64,000 nt of DNA, from NCBI RefSeq assembly GCF_025165815.1, contig NZ_JAFFZE010000010.1:62001-126000 (forward strand), written 5' to 3'. How positions within the stretch are numbered: position 1 is the stretch's first letter; each line of letters opens with the position of its first letter. A program made the translations under genes and the position numbers. Under the pieces are notes generated by a model. That model was not told where the DNA came from and made no database searches. It worked only from the letters and a program-made list of their open reading frames with translations. Positions 1 through 8,532 of the stretch are shown here, piece by piece. Source of the DNA: Actinophytocola gossypii. Its GTDB lineage: Bacteria; Actinomycetota; Actinomycetes; Mycobacteriales; Pseudonocardiaceae.

Positions 1-571
1 CGTGCTGAGCGAGAAGACGCTGCCGATCCCCGAACTCGACGACGAGGTGCAGGCGCTCACCGGGTTCAACGTGATCGCCACCGCCAACGACCGCGACCGG
101 GGCGTCAACGACCTGTCCGCGGCGCTCAAGCGCCGGTTCAACGTCGTGGTGCTGCCGCTGCCCGACGACGTCGAGTCGGAGGTGGAGATCGTGCGGCTGC
201 GGGTCGGCCAGCTCGGCGAGGCGCTGCGGCTGCCGGCGGAGCTGGAGGTTGTGGACGAGATCAGGCGGGTGGTCACGGTGTTCCGCGAGCTGCGCGACGG
301 GGTCACCGCCGACGGCCGCACGAAGATCAAGTCGCCGTCGGGCACCCTGTCCACCGCGGAGGCGATCTCGGTGATGACCAGCGGGATCGCCCTCGCCGCG
401 CACTTCGGCGACGGCGTGGTGCGGGCCGCCGACATCGCCGCCGGCCTGTACGGGGCGGTGGTGAAGGACCCGGTCGCCGACCGGCTGGTGTGGCAGGAGT
501 ACCTGGAGGCCGTGGTGCGGGAACGCAGGCCGTGGACCGACCTCTACCGCGCCTGCCGAGAGTTCCTGTGA
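1..571 (+). CDS. MoxR-type AAA+ ATPase, C-terminal part (cut by window start)
   Basis: Only about the last 190 residues are present; the Walker A and B motifs lie before the window. The visible part holds the sensor-1 stretch NVIATANDRD, an arginine-finger-like LKRRF, and the helical lid ending in LYRACREFL. This is the usual form of MoxR ATPases that work with VWA-domain proteins. The stop codon overlaps the GTG start of the DUF5682 gene (GTGA), so the genes are translationally coupled. MoxR proteins are chaperone-like ATPases; the substrate of this one is unknown. The family call is firm for the fold and for the MoxR-DUF5682-VWA context. Confidence 0.85.
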   Translation, partial: VLSEKTLPIPELDDEVQALTGFNVIATANDRDRGVNDLSAALKRRFNVVVLPLPDDVESEVEIVRLRVGQLGEALRLPAELEVVDEIRRVVTVFRELRDGVTADGRTKIKSPSGTLSTAEAISVMTSGIALAAHFGDGVVRAADIAAGLYGAVVKDPVADRLVWQEYLEAVVRERRPWTDLYRACREFL

Positions 572-2733
572 CCGTTCACGTTCTGGGGATCCGGCACCAC
601 GGGCCGGGGTCGGCGCGGGCGGTCGCCGGCGCGCTCGACGAGCTGGACCCGGCTCTCGTGCTGATCGAGGGGCCGCCCGAGCTGGACGCGGTGGCGCCGC
701 TGGCCGCCGAGGCCGGCATGCGCCCGCCGGTCGCCGGGCTGGTGTACGCGGTGGACGACCCGGCGACGGCGGCGTTCTACCCGATGGCGGTGTTCTCCCC
801 CGAATGGGTGGCGCTGCGCTGGGCGCTGGAACGCGGCCGGGACGTGCGGTTCCTCGACCTGCCGGCCACGAACGCGTTCGCGCTCGACGAGGAGGACCGC
901 GACCGGTTCGACCCGATCGCCACGCTCGCCGAGGCCGCCGGCTACGACGACCCGGAGCGCTGGTGGGAGGACGCGATCGAGCTGCGCTACCACGGCACCG
1001 ACGTGTTCGCCGCGGTGGCGGAGGCCATGCGCACGCTGCGCGAGGGGCAGGACACCGACATCGTCACCCGTCGCCGGGAGGCCGCGATGCGCCGGGTCAT
1101 GCGCAAGGCGTTGCGGACCGCGACCGGGCCGGTGGCGGTCGTGTGCGGGGCCTGGCACGCGCCCGTGCTGGAACCGCACACGTTCCCCACGATCGCCGAG
1201 GACACCGCGCTGCTGAAGGGGCTGCGCACGACGAAGGTCACCGCGACCTGGGTGCCGTGGACGTCCGGGCGGCTGGCGCGGACCAGCGGCTACGGCGCCG
1301 GCATCTCCTCCCCCGGCTGGTACCACCACCTGTTCACCGCGCCGGACGAGGTCATCCCGCGCTGGCTGGTGCGGGTGGCCCGGCTGCTGCGCGACGAGCA
1401 GCACGACGTGTCCTCGGCGTCGGTGATCGAGGCGGTGCGGCTCGCGCACGCGCTCGCGGGCCTGCGCGACCGTCCGCTGCCCGGGCTGACCGAGGTGATG
1501 GAGTCGGCGCAGGCGGTGTTGTCCGGGGGATCGCCGGTGCCGATGGGGCTGGTCGCGCGCCGGCTGCTGGTCGGCGACGTGCTCGGCCGAGTGCCGCCGG
1601 ACACGCCGATGGTGCCGCTCGCCCGCGACCTGGCCGCCACCCGCAAGCGGTTGCGGATGCGGCAGAGCGCGGCCGAGCAGACCCTCGACCTCGACCTGCG
1701 CGCCGAGACGGGCCGGGGGCGGTCGACGCTGCTGCACCGGCTGCTGCTGCTGGACGTGCCGTGGGGGCGGCCCGCGGACACCGGCCGCACCCGCGGCACG
1801 TTCCGCGAGTCGTGGGTGCTGGAGTGGCGCCCTGAGCTGGAGGTGGCGCTGATCGAGGCGAGCGTGCACGGCACCACGATCCCGGCGGCCGCGGCGTCGG
1901 TGGTGGCCCACCGGGCCGCCGAGGCGGACGTCGGCGTGCTGGCGTCGCTGGTGGAGACCACGCTGACCGCCGACCTGCCGGCCGCGTTGACCTCGGTGCT
2001 CGACGCGCTGGCGGAGCGGGCCGCGCGCCAGCACGACACCACCCGGCTGATGGCGGCGGTGGAGCCGATGGCCAGGGTGCGCCGCTACGGCGATGTCCGG
2101 GGGGCCGACACCGAGCTGGTGCAGCGGGTGCTCGCCGGGGTGGTGACGCGGGTGGCGGTCGGGTTGCCGGCGGCGTGCGCGGCGCTGGACGACGACGCGG
2201 CCGCCGAGGTGCGGGAGCTGGTCGACGGGGTGCAGCGCGGGGTGGCGTTGCTGGACCAGCCGGAGCTGCGCGCGGAGTGGCAGCGAGCGCTGCGGGCGGT
2301 GGCCGAGCAGCCGGGCGTGCACGGGCTGGTGTCCGGGCGCGCCACCCGGCTGCTGCTGGACGCCGCCCTGATCGACGTGGACGAGGCGGGGCGGCGCCTG
2401 TCGCTGCGCCTGTCCCCGGCGGCCGACGCGGTGGCCGCCGCGGCCTGGCTGGACGGGTTCCTGTCCGGGGAGGCGGCGCTGCTGATCCACGAGCCGGAGC
2501 TTCTTGCGGTCGTCGACCGGTGGGCGTCCGAGGTGGACGCCGGGGTGTTCGACCGGCTGCTTCCGTTGCTGCGCAGGACGTTCTCCGCGTTCGCGCCGGC
2601 CGAGCGGCGGATCATCGGCGACCGTCTCAGCCGGGGTGCCGCCGCTCGTTCCGAAGTGGACGAGGAGCTGGACCACGAGCGGGCGGCGCGGGTCCTCCCC
2701 CGCGTCCTCGACATCCTCGGGAGCCCACGATGA
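568..2733 (+). CDS. DUF5682 family protein
   Basis: This 721-aa protein starts at the GTG that overlaps the preceding stop (GTGA). The N-terminus VTVHVLGIRHHGPGSARA and the following LVLIEGPPE are the family hallmark, an alpha/beta start seen in DUF5682 proteins. The first 240 residues look enzyme-like, with WHAPV near residue 196. The rest is helical and rich in Arg, Ala and Leu. Its stop overlaps the ATG of the VWA gene (ATGA). No biochemical role is established for the family; its constant company with MoxR and VWA partners suggests a chaperone or conflict-system module. No signal peptide or membrane segment is seen. Confidence 0.82.
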   Translation: MTVHVLGIRHHGPGSARAVAGALDELDPALVLIEGPPELDAVAPLAAEAGMRPPVAGLVYAVDDPATAAFYPMAVFSPEWVALRWALERGRDVRFLDLPATNAFALDEEDRDRFDPIATLAEAAGYDDPERWWEDAIELRYHGTDVFAAVAEAMRTLREGQDTDIVTRRREAAMRRVMRKALRTATGPVAVVCGAWHAPVLEPHTFPTIAEDTALLKGLRTTKVTATWVPWTSGRLARTSGYGAGISSPGWYHHLFTAPDEVIPRWLVRVARLLRDEQHDVSSASVIEAVRLAHALAGLRDRPLPGLTEVMESAQAVLSGGSPVPMGLVARRLLVGDVLGRVPPDTPMVPLARDLAATRKRLRMRQSAAEQTLDLDLRAETGRGRSTLLHRLLLLDVPWGRPADTGRTRGTFRESWVLEWRPELEVALIEASVHGTTIPAAAASVVAHRAAEADVGVLASLVETTLTADLPAALTSVLDALAERAARQHDTTRLMAAVEPMARVRRYGDVRGADTELVQRVLAGVVTRVAVGLPAACAALDDDAAAEVRELVDGVQRGVALLDQPELRAEWQRALRAVAEQPGVHGLVSGRATRLLLDAALIDVDEAGRRLSLRLSPAADAVAAAAWLDGFLSGEAALLIHEPELLAVVDRWASEVDAGVFDRLLPLLRRTFSAFAPAERRIIGDRLSRGAAARSEVDEELDHERAARVLPRVLDILGSPR

Positions 2734-3887
2734 ACGACGACCGGCTACGGCGCTGGCGGCTGATCCTCGGCGGCGAGGACGCGGAGGGCACCGGCATCGA
2801 CCTGTCCGGAGTGGACGAGAAGCGGGACAAGGCGTTGGACGCGCTGTACGGCGACCAGGACCGCAAGGGCGGCCTCGGCGGCTCGTCGCCGAGGGTGGCG
2901 CGCTGGCTCGGCGACATCCGAGGGTACTTCCCCGCGTCGGTGGTCCAGGTGATGCAGCGCGACGCGATGGACCGGCTGGGCCTGCGGCGGCTGCTGCTCG
3001 AACCGGAGCTGCTCGAGTCGGTGCAGCCCGACGTGCACCTGGTGGGCACGCTGATCAGCCTCAACCAGGCCATCCCGGAGCGCTCCCGCGAGACCGCGCG
3101 GGCCGTCGTGCGCAAGGTCGTCGACGAGCTGGAGCAGCGCCTGGCCCAGCCCACCCGCCAGGCGGTCAGCGGCGCCCTGCACCGGGCCGGGCGCACCAGC
3201 CGCCCACGTGCCGGCGACATCGACTGGCACCGCACGATCCTGGCGAACCTGCGGCACTACCAGCCAGAGCACCGCACGGTGATCCCCGAGCGGCTGGTCG
3301 GCTACGGCAGGCGGCTGCCGCAGGTGAGCCGGGAGATCGTGCTGTGCCTGGACCAGAGCGGCTCGATGGCGTCGTCGGTGGTGTACGCGAGCGTGTTCGG
3401 CGCGGTGCTGGCGTCGGTGCGGTCGCTGCGCACCCAGGTGATCGCGTTCGACACCGCCGTCGCCGACCTGACCGAAGCCGTGTCCGACCCGGTGGAGCTG
3501 CTGTTCGGCGTCCAGCTCGGCGGCGGCACCGACATCAACGCCGCCCTCGCCTACTGCCAGACGAAGATCGAGAACCCGCGCGACACGATCGTCGTGCTCA
3601 TCTCCGACCTGTACGAGGGCGGCGACGAGGACGAGATGCTGCGCCGCGCCCAGGCCATCGTCGCCGGTGGCGCCCAGGTCGTCTGCCTACTCGCCCTCTC
3701 CGACGACGGCGCGCCGGCCTTCGACCACGACAACGCCGCCGCCCTCGCCGCGCTGGGCGTCCCGACCTTCGCCTGCACGCCAGACCGGTTCCCCGACCTC
3801 ATCGCCGCCGCCATCCAGCGCGACGACCTCACCACCTGGGCCAACAACAACGACATCCAGCTCGCCGCGCCCACGGTGGACGGCTGA
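2730..3887 (+). CDS. VWA domain-containing protein of a MoxR/DUF5682 system
   Basis: This 385-aa protein starts at an ATG overlapping the DUF5682 stop by 4 bp, although the frame stays open further upstream. Residues 1-190 are a helical region. Residues 195-370 are a von Willebrand factor A domain with an intact metal-ion site: DQSGSMAS gives the DxSxS, GGGTDIN the Thr and ISDLYEGG the late Asp. VWA proteins of this type dock on MoxR ATPase hexamers and couple ATP use to a client. It is the last gene of the operon; the next gene runs the other way, 13 bp after the stop. Confidence 0.88.
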   Translation: MNDDRLRRWRLILGGEDAEGTGIDLSGVDEKRDKALDALYGDQDRKGGLGGSSPRVARWLGDIRGYFPASVVQVMQRDAMDRLGLRRLLLEPELLESVQPDVHLVGTLISLNQAIPERSRETARAVVRKVVDELEQRLAQPTRQAVSGALHRAGRTSRPRAGDIDWHRTILANLRHYQPEHRTVIPERLVGYGRRLPQVSREIVLCLDQSGSMASSVVYASVFGAVLASVRSLRTQVIAFDTAVADLTEAVSDPVELLFGVQLGGGTDINAALAYCQTKIENPRDTIVVLISDLYEGGDEDEMLRRAQAIVAGGAQVVCLLALSDDGAPAFDHDNAAALAALGVPTFACTPDRFPDLIAAAIQRDDLTTWANNNDIQLAAPTVDG

Positions 3888-3900
3888 GGACCACCCGTGT

Positions 3901-4686
3901 TCAGCGGGTCACGGCGTGTGCCGGCACCGGCGCGGGCAGGGCGGGCAACGCGAAGAGGTCGACGAACCGCTCGAACACCGCCGGGTCGCCGGTGATCGAC
4001 GTCTGGTCGCTGGCGAGTGCGGCCGCGGCGGAGACCTCGCGGGTCAACAGGTCCCGGAACAGCGGACCCGGGTTGATCACCACGTCGGCACCGGGCAGCG
4101 GCCCACGACCCACGACCAGGCGACCGCGGTCCACCTCGCCGTGGATGACCACCTCGGCCACCCGGAGCTCGAAGCTCAGCTGGACGTCGAGCGCGACGTG
4201 CTCCTGGAACGTCGCCTGCAGCGCCACCATCATCGAGTCCTCGGTGACGACGTCCTCCGGGCGAGGCATGGCCAGGGTGGCCGCGCCCCACCTGCCGAGC
4301 GCCAGCAGCACGTCCTCGAGTACCCGGCCGTACGCCGTCAGCTCGTAGCGCTGTCCCCCGTTCGGGTCGGTGGACTCGGCCGGACGGATGACACCGCTGT
4401 AGTCCAGCTCCTTGAGTCGCATGGCGAGCAGCCTGGACGGGATGCGGGGCAGGCCGCTGTGCAGTTCGGCCGCCGACTTCGGATCGACCAGCAGGTCGCG
4501 AAGGATCAGCAGGCCCCAGCGCTCACCGATCATCTCGCTGGCGCGCGACAGCCCGCAGTACTGGCCGTAGGTCGTTCGGGCCATGCTCTGCAGCTCGGAC
4601 ACGACCGAGTCGAGCCGGGAGGGGTCGGACCCATTCGTGGTGAGCTGGAACTCGTCGCCGGAGATCGTGACTACGTCCCGATCCAT
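3901..4686 (-). CDS. HxlR-type winged-helix regulator with C-terminal SCP2-like domain
   Basis: The N-terminal half carries an HxlR-like winged helix (CGLSRASEMIGERWGLLILRDLL, split here by description, then SRLLAMRLKELDYSGVI). The C-terminal half, from about residue 150, resembles the sterol-carrier-like domain fused to some HxlR regulators and may sense a lipophilic ligand. I chose the ATG at 4686 because GGAAGG lies five bases upstream; an ATG at 4713 and a TTG at 4725 would add 9 or 13 residues. It faces the large SARP gene across a 340-bp intergenic region with a perfect palindrome. A role in the enediyne locus is inferred from position only. Confidence 0.75.
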   Translation of the reverse strand: MDRDVVTISGDEFQLTTNGSDPSRLDSVVSELQSMARTTYGQYCGLSRASEMIGERWGLLILRDLLVDPKSAAELHSGLPRIPSRLLAMRLKELDYSGVIRPAESTDPNGGQRYELTAYGRVLEDVLLALGRWGAATLAMPRPEDVVTEDSMMVALQATFQEHVALDVQLSFELRVAEVVIHGEVDRGRLVVGRGPLPGADVVINPGPLFRDLLTREVSAAAALASDQTSITGDPAVFERFVDLFALPALPAPVPAHAVTR

Positions 4687-5028
4687 GACCACCTTCCACC
4701 CGGACTCAGTCATTCCGTGGTCCAATCTCTAGGACGTGGGCGGCGCTCTGGGCAGCGCGGTCGTCGTGCCGGTGTCCATGGTCGGACCCGAGCCGTTCAC
4801 GACGCATCTCCTCGTTTGCGATGGGCCGGCTACGCCTGCTCAGGACCTCGACCGCCACAGCCGCAAGCAGATAGTGAGCCATTCGAACCATTCCGATCGG
4901 AATATGGCAAATGTGTGGCAGAATCGGAGATGCACGAAGCGTGGTTTCGTGCGGGGGCGCGCCACGACAACTGTTGGCGACGGAGCCATTACGGATAGGT
5001 GTGGCGGCTGCGTTCGCCTCAAAGGGGG
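4687..5028. promoter_or_regulatory. Divergent control region between HxlR-type and SARP genes
   Basis: There is no convincing gene in these 342 bases. At 4890-4903 lies a perfect 14-bp palindrome, ATTCCGATCGGAAT, the size expected for a dimeric winged-helix operator. A run of purines (AAAGGGGG, 5021-5028) just before the SARP start is its probable ribosome binding site. The region must hold promoters for both flanking genes; I could not place -35/-10 boxes with confidence. Confidence 0.5.
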
Positions 5029-8000
5029 ATGTGGTTGACTCTCCGCTTATTGGGACCGCTCGAACTGTCGCACGGCGGTGAGGCACTCGACCTCGGCGGC
5101 ACCCGGCAACGGGTGGTGCTGGCGATGCTCGCCCTCAACGCCAACCGGGTGGTTCCGATCGAACAGCTCATCGACGCCGTCTGGGACACCTCGCCGCCCA
5201 CGACGGCGCGCGCGCAGATCCAGATCTGCATCTCGGCACTGCGCCGGGTGGTCGGCAACACCGGCGGGACCATGGCCATCCACACCCGCGCACCGGGCTA
5301 CCTGCTCGAGGTCGCCGACACCGACCTGGACACCGCGCAGTTCGCCGGCCTGGTCGCCTCCGCGCGAGCGCACGTCAACGCCGACCGGCTCTCCGAGGCG
5401 GTCGCCACCCTGCGCAGCGCGCTGGGACTGTGGCGGGGTCCGGCGCTGGGCGGCCTGCACAGCGAGCGGCTCCGGCGCGAGGCCGCCCAACTGGCGGACG
5501 CGCGACTCTCGGCCATCATGGAGCGCATCCGGCTCGACCTCGCGCTGGGTCGGCACGACGAGGTGATCGGCGAGCTCACGGCCCTGGTGGACGAGCACCC
5601 GCTGCGCGAGCGGCTCTACGAGTTCCTCATGCTCGCCCTGTACCGGTCGGGCCGGCAGGCCGAGGCGCTCGAACTGTGCCGGCGGGCCCGCGCCACGCTC
5701 GTCGAGGAGCTCGGCATCGAACTCGGCCAGAGCGTGCGGCGGCTGGAGACCGCGATCCTCAACCGCGACCCCGAGCTCGACATCCCGTCGGCGCCGGTGA
5801 ACCACGGTGTGAGCCACGGCCCGAGCTCGACCGCGCCCGCGGAGCCCTCGGTGGTGCCGCGCAGGCTGCCGGCGACCATCGCCGACTTCACCGGCCGGCA
5901 GGCGCAGCTCGACGAGATCAAGCGGGCGCTGTCCGACGACGAGGAGACGGGCAGCCGGTACGGCACGCGCATCGTGGCCGTGTCCGGCAAGGGCGGGGTC
6001 GGCAAGTCCACCCTCGCGCTGCGGGCCGCCCACGAGCTGCGCGACGTCTACCCGGACGGCCACCTCTACGGCGACCTCGGCTCCCCCGACGGTGAGGACC
6101 GGGTGCGGCCCGTCCTCACCCGGTTCCTGCGGGCGCTCGGCGTCGAGGGCTCGGCGTTGCCCGACGACGTGGAGGAGCGGATCGACCTGTACCGCAGCCG
6201 TACGGCGGGCAAGAAGGTGCTCGTCGTGCTGGACGGGGCGAGCAGCGAGGAACAGATCCTGCCGCTGCTGCCGGGCGGACCCGGGTGCGCGGTGATCGCG
6301 ACCAGCCGGGCCCCGCTGTCCGGACTGCCCGGTGCCCACCTGCAGGACGTCGGCGTGTTCGACGTCGACCGGTCGCTGGAGCTGCTCGCCAAGATCATCG
6401 GCCCGACGCGGTTGGCGGCCGAGCAGGACGCCGCGGCCGAGCTGGTCACCCTCTGCGGCGGGCTTCCGCTGGCGATCCGGATCGCGGGCGCCCGACTGGC
6501 GTCACGACCGCACTGGCGGCTCGACGTGCTGGTCGCGCGGCTGCGCAACTCCGTCCGTCGCCTCGACGAGCTGTCCTACCGCGGCCTGGTCCTGCGATCC
6601 AACATCGGCCTGAGCTACCAGTCCCTCTCCCCCGTCGCGCGCAGCCTGTTCCGGCGGTTCGCGCTGATCACGACGCCCGACTTCCCCGCGTGGACCGCCG
6701 CGCCCCTGCTCGACATCGACCCGTTCGACGCCTACGAGGTGGTGGAGAGCCTGGTCGAGGCCCAGCTCCTGGACACCGTGCAGTACCCGGGCGAGCACCT
6801 GCGCTACCGGTTCCACGACCTGATCCGGGTTTACGCGACCGAGCAGCTGCGGGAGGAGCCCGAGGAGGACCGCGCCGGCGCGGTCACCCGGCTGCTCGGT
6901 GCCTGGCTGGCCAGGGCCGAGCACGCGCATCGCAAGGAGTACGGCGGCGACTACACCACCCTGCACGGGACCGCGGCCCGGTGGGAGCGCGCGGCCGAGC
7001 TGGAGGAGATCGACGAGATCGGCGACCAGATCGAGTGGCTCGAGTCCGAGCGCCGGTCGCTGGTGTCGGCGGTCCACCTGGCCGCCGACTACGGGATGGC
7101 GGAGGCGTGCTGGGACCTCGCGCTCAGCTCGGTGACCCTGTTCGAGGTGAAGAGCTACTTCGACGACTGGCGCGAGACCGCCGAGCGGGCGCTCGCCACG
7201 ACCGAGGCCGCGGGCAACCGGCGAGGCCGCGCCGCTATGCTGTACTCGCTCGGCACGATGTACCTGTTCCACACCCGGCCCGTCGACGCCGAGCGGTGCC
7301 TTTCCGCCGCGCTGGAGATCTTCGAGGAGGAGGGCGACGACCACGGGTACGCACTCGTGCTGCGCAACGCGGCGACGGCCGACCGGATGCGCAACCGGGC
7401 CGCGGAGATGCGTGCCAAGTACGAGGCCGCCCTGGAGCGGATGCGCCGTGTCGGCGACCTGGTCGGCGAGGCGCACATTCTGCAGAGCCTGGCCAAGGTG
7501 TCGATCGACGAGGGGGATGCCGACCGCGCGCGGGGGCTGCTGGACACCGCGTTGGAGCGCTTCCAGCGGGTCGGGTACCTGCGGGGCGAGGCGCAGGCGC
7601 TGAACCGGTTCGCCGAGCTGCACCTGATGACCAACGAGGTCGAGCAGGCGCACACGGCGCTGAACCGGGTGCTGTTGATCGTTCGGGACATCGGCGACCG
7701 GATCGGCGAGGCGCACGCGCTGTGCCGCCTGGGCGTGGTCCGTCAACGCACCGGGCGGTTGGACAACGCCGAGACCACGCTGCAGCACGCGTTGTCCATC
7801 GCCGAGCAGGTCGGCCAGCGGGTCGTCGCTGGCATGGCCCACCACTCCCTCGGTACGATCGCCCTGGCCCGTGGCCACCTCGCCGCGGGCGCGAACCACG
7901 TCGATGCCGCCTACGCGTTGTTCACCGAGCTCGACTCGACGATCTGGCGGGCCAAGTCGCTGATCCTCCGGTCGGACATCCACCAGGCCAGGGGCGAGGA

Positions 8001-8121
8001 GCAACTCGCCGCGCGCGATCTCGAGCAGGCCATCACCCTGCTCGGCAAAGTGCATTCCGTCGAGGCGACAAGGTTGCGTGAGGAACTGGAGCGCACCTAC
8101 GGGAGCGCCATCTTTCGCTGA
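5029..8121 (+). CDS. AfsR-like SARP regulator (BTAD, NB-ARC ATPase, TPR)
   Basis: This protein of about 1030 aa has the full AfsR layout. Residues 1-95 are an OmpR-like winged helix and 100-245 the bacterial transcriptional activation domain. Residues 290-560 are an NB-ARC STAND ATPase with Walker A SGKGGVGKST and a KKVLVVLD Walker B. A tetratricopeptide array occupies about 690-1015. Such proteins activate antibiotic operons by binding direct repeats, with ATP binding and TPRs tuning activity. The ATG at 5029 directly abuts AAAGGGGG; a TTG at 5035 would have better spacing and is a real alternative. It is the largest of three SARPs in the enediyne locus and a likely upper-level activator. 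Confidence 0.9.
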   Translation: MWLTLRLLGPLELSHGGEALDLGGTRQRVVLAMLALNANRVVPIEQLIDAVWDTSPPTTARAQIQICISALRRVVGNTGGTMAIHTRAPGYLLEVADTDLDTAQFAGLVASARAHVNADRLSEAVATLRSALGLWRGPALGGLHSERLRREAAQLADARLSAIMERIRLDLALGRHDEVIGELTALVDEHPLRERLYEFLMLALYRSGRQAEALELCRRARATLVEELGIELGQSVRRLETAILNRDPELDIPSAPVNHGVSHGPSSTAPAEPSVVPRRLPATIADFTGRQAQLDEIKRALSDDEETGSRYGTRIVAVSGKGGVGKSTLALRAAHELRDVYPDGHLYGDLGSPDGEDRVRPVLTRFLRALGVEGSALPDDVEERIDLYRSRTAGKKVLVVLDGASSEEQILPLLPGGPGCAVIATSRAPLSGLPGAHLQDVGVFDVDRSLELLAKIIGPTRLAAEQDAAAELVTLCGGLPLAIRIAGARLASRPHWRLDVLVARLRNSVRRLDELSYRGLVLRSNIGLSYQSLSPVARSLFRRFALITTPDFPAWTAAPLLDIDPFDAYEVVESLVEAQLLDTVQYPGEHLRYRFHDLIRVYATEQLREEPEEDRAGAVTRLLGAWLARAEHAHRKEYGGDYTTLHGTAARWERAAELEEIDEIGDQIEWLESERRSLVSAVHLAADYGMAEACWDLALSSVTLFEVKSYFDDWRETAERALATTEAAGNRRGRAAMLYSLGTMYLFHTRPVDAERCLSAALEIFEEEGDDHGYALVLRNAATADRMRNRAAEMRAKYEAALERMRRVGDLVGEAHILQSLAKVSIDEGDADRARGLLDTALERFQRVGYLRGEAQALNRFAELHLMTNEVEQAHTALNRVLLIVRDIGDRIGEAHALCRLGVVRQRTGRLDNAETTLQHALSIAEQVGQRVVAGMAHHSLGTIALARGHLAAGANHVDAAYALFTELDSTIWRAKSLILRSDIHQARGEEQLAARDLEQAITLLGKVHSVEATRLREELERTYGSAIFR

Positions 8122-8194
8122 GCGCGACCCGCGGCGGCAGAGCGATCTCCCCGATTGACTGCCCTGCCGCCGAACCGCACCTATCCGACAATCG

Positions 8195-8329
8195 TCAGTT
8201 CGCCATGCGGCACGGAACCGGCGCGTTCCAGTCACAGTCGGCCGCGGCGGTACCGGTCGTCACGAACAGCGCGGTCAGGCCGAGGAACAGGGCGGCGGTG
8301 GACACGGCGATCTTGCGAATGGCAGACAT
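8195..8329 (-). CDS. Small secreted peptide precursor (44 aa)
   Basis: The ATG at 8329 has GGAGG seven bases upstream. Residues 1-30 form a textbook Sec signal: MSAIRK, a hydrophobic core AALFLGLTALFV, then a TAAA cleavage site. The predicted mature peptide is DCDWNAPVPCRMAN, 14 residues with two Cys that could form one disulfide loop. No family is recognised. It sits between the large SARP and the ornithine-cyclodeaminase-like gene, on the opposite strand to both. Possible roles are an exported signal, a bioactive peptide or a cell-envelope factor; none can be chosen from sequence. The signal peptide and RBS make a real gene likely. Confidence 0.65.
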   Translation of the reverse strand: MSAIRKIAVSTAALFLGLTALFVTTGTAAADCDWNAPVPCRMAN

Positions 8330-8532
8330 GGCAATGCCTCCGAGGCTGTTGTTTGGATTTCGTTTCGGCGGGTGTTCCGCTCGAGAACGACTCAACAGGG
8401 GCTCGCCTTTGGTTGACATTCGGTCGCTTTAAGAATCGCTATCGTCCGTCGATAGTGATCAAATAAGGCCTCTATAGCGCACTCCGCGAGATTGACGGTC
8501 ATGGCTCGCGCACGTGTAGAGAGGCAAGTCCG
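8330..8532. promoter_or_regulatory. Divergent intergenic region with inverted repeat and TTGACA
   Basis: These 203 bases separate the secreted peptide gene (minus) from the OCD-like gene (plus). TTGACA at 8413-8418 is a good -35 for the plus strand, but no convincing -10 follows at standard spacing. That is often so at activator-dependent promoters. The inverted repeat CTATCGtccgtCGATAG (8439-8455) is a candidate operator. AGAGG at 8519-8523 serves as the RBS of the plus-strand gene. Confidence 0.4.

Noticed and set aside
2175-2729. N-terminal extension of the VWA protein
   Set aside because: The extension overlaps DUF5682 in another frame with Arg/Gly-rich composition; the ATG at 2730 has the ATGA coupling seen throughout.
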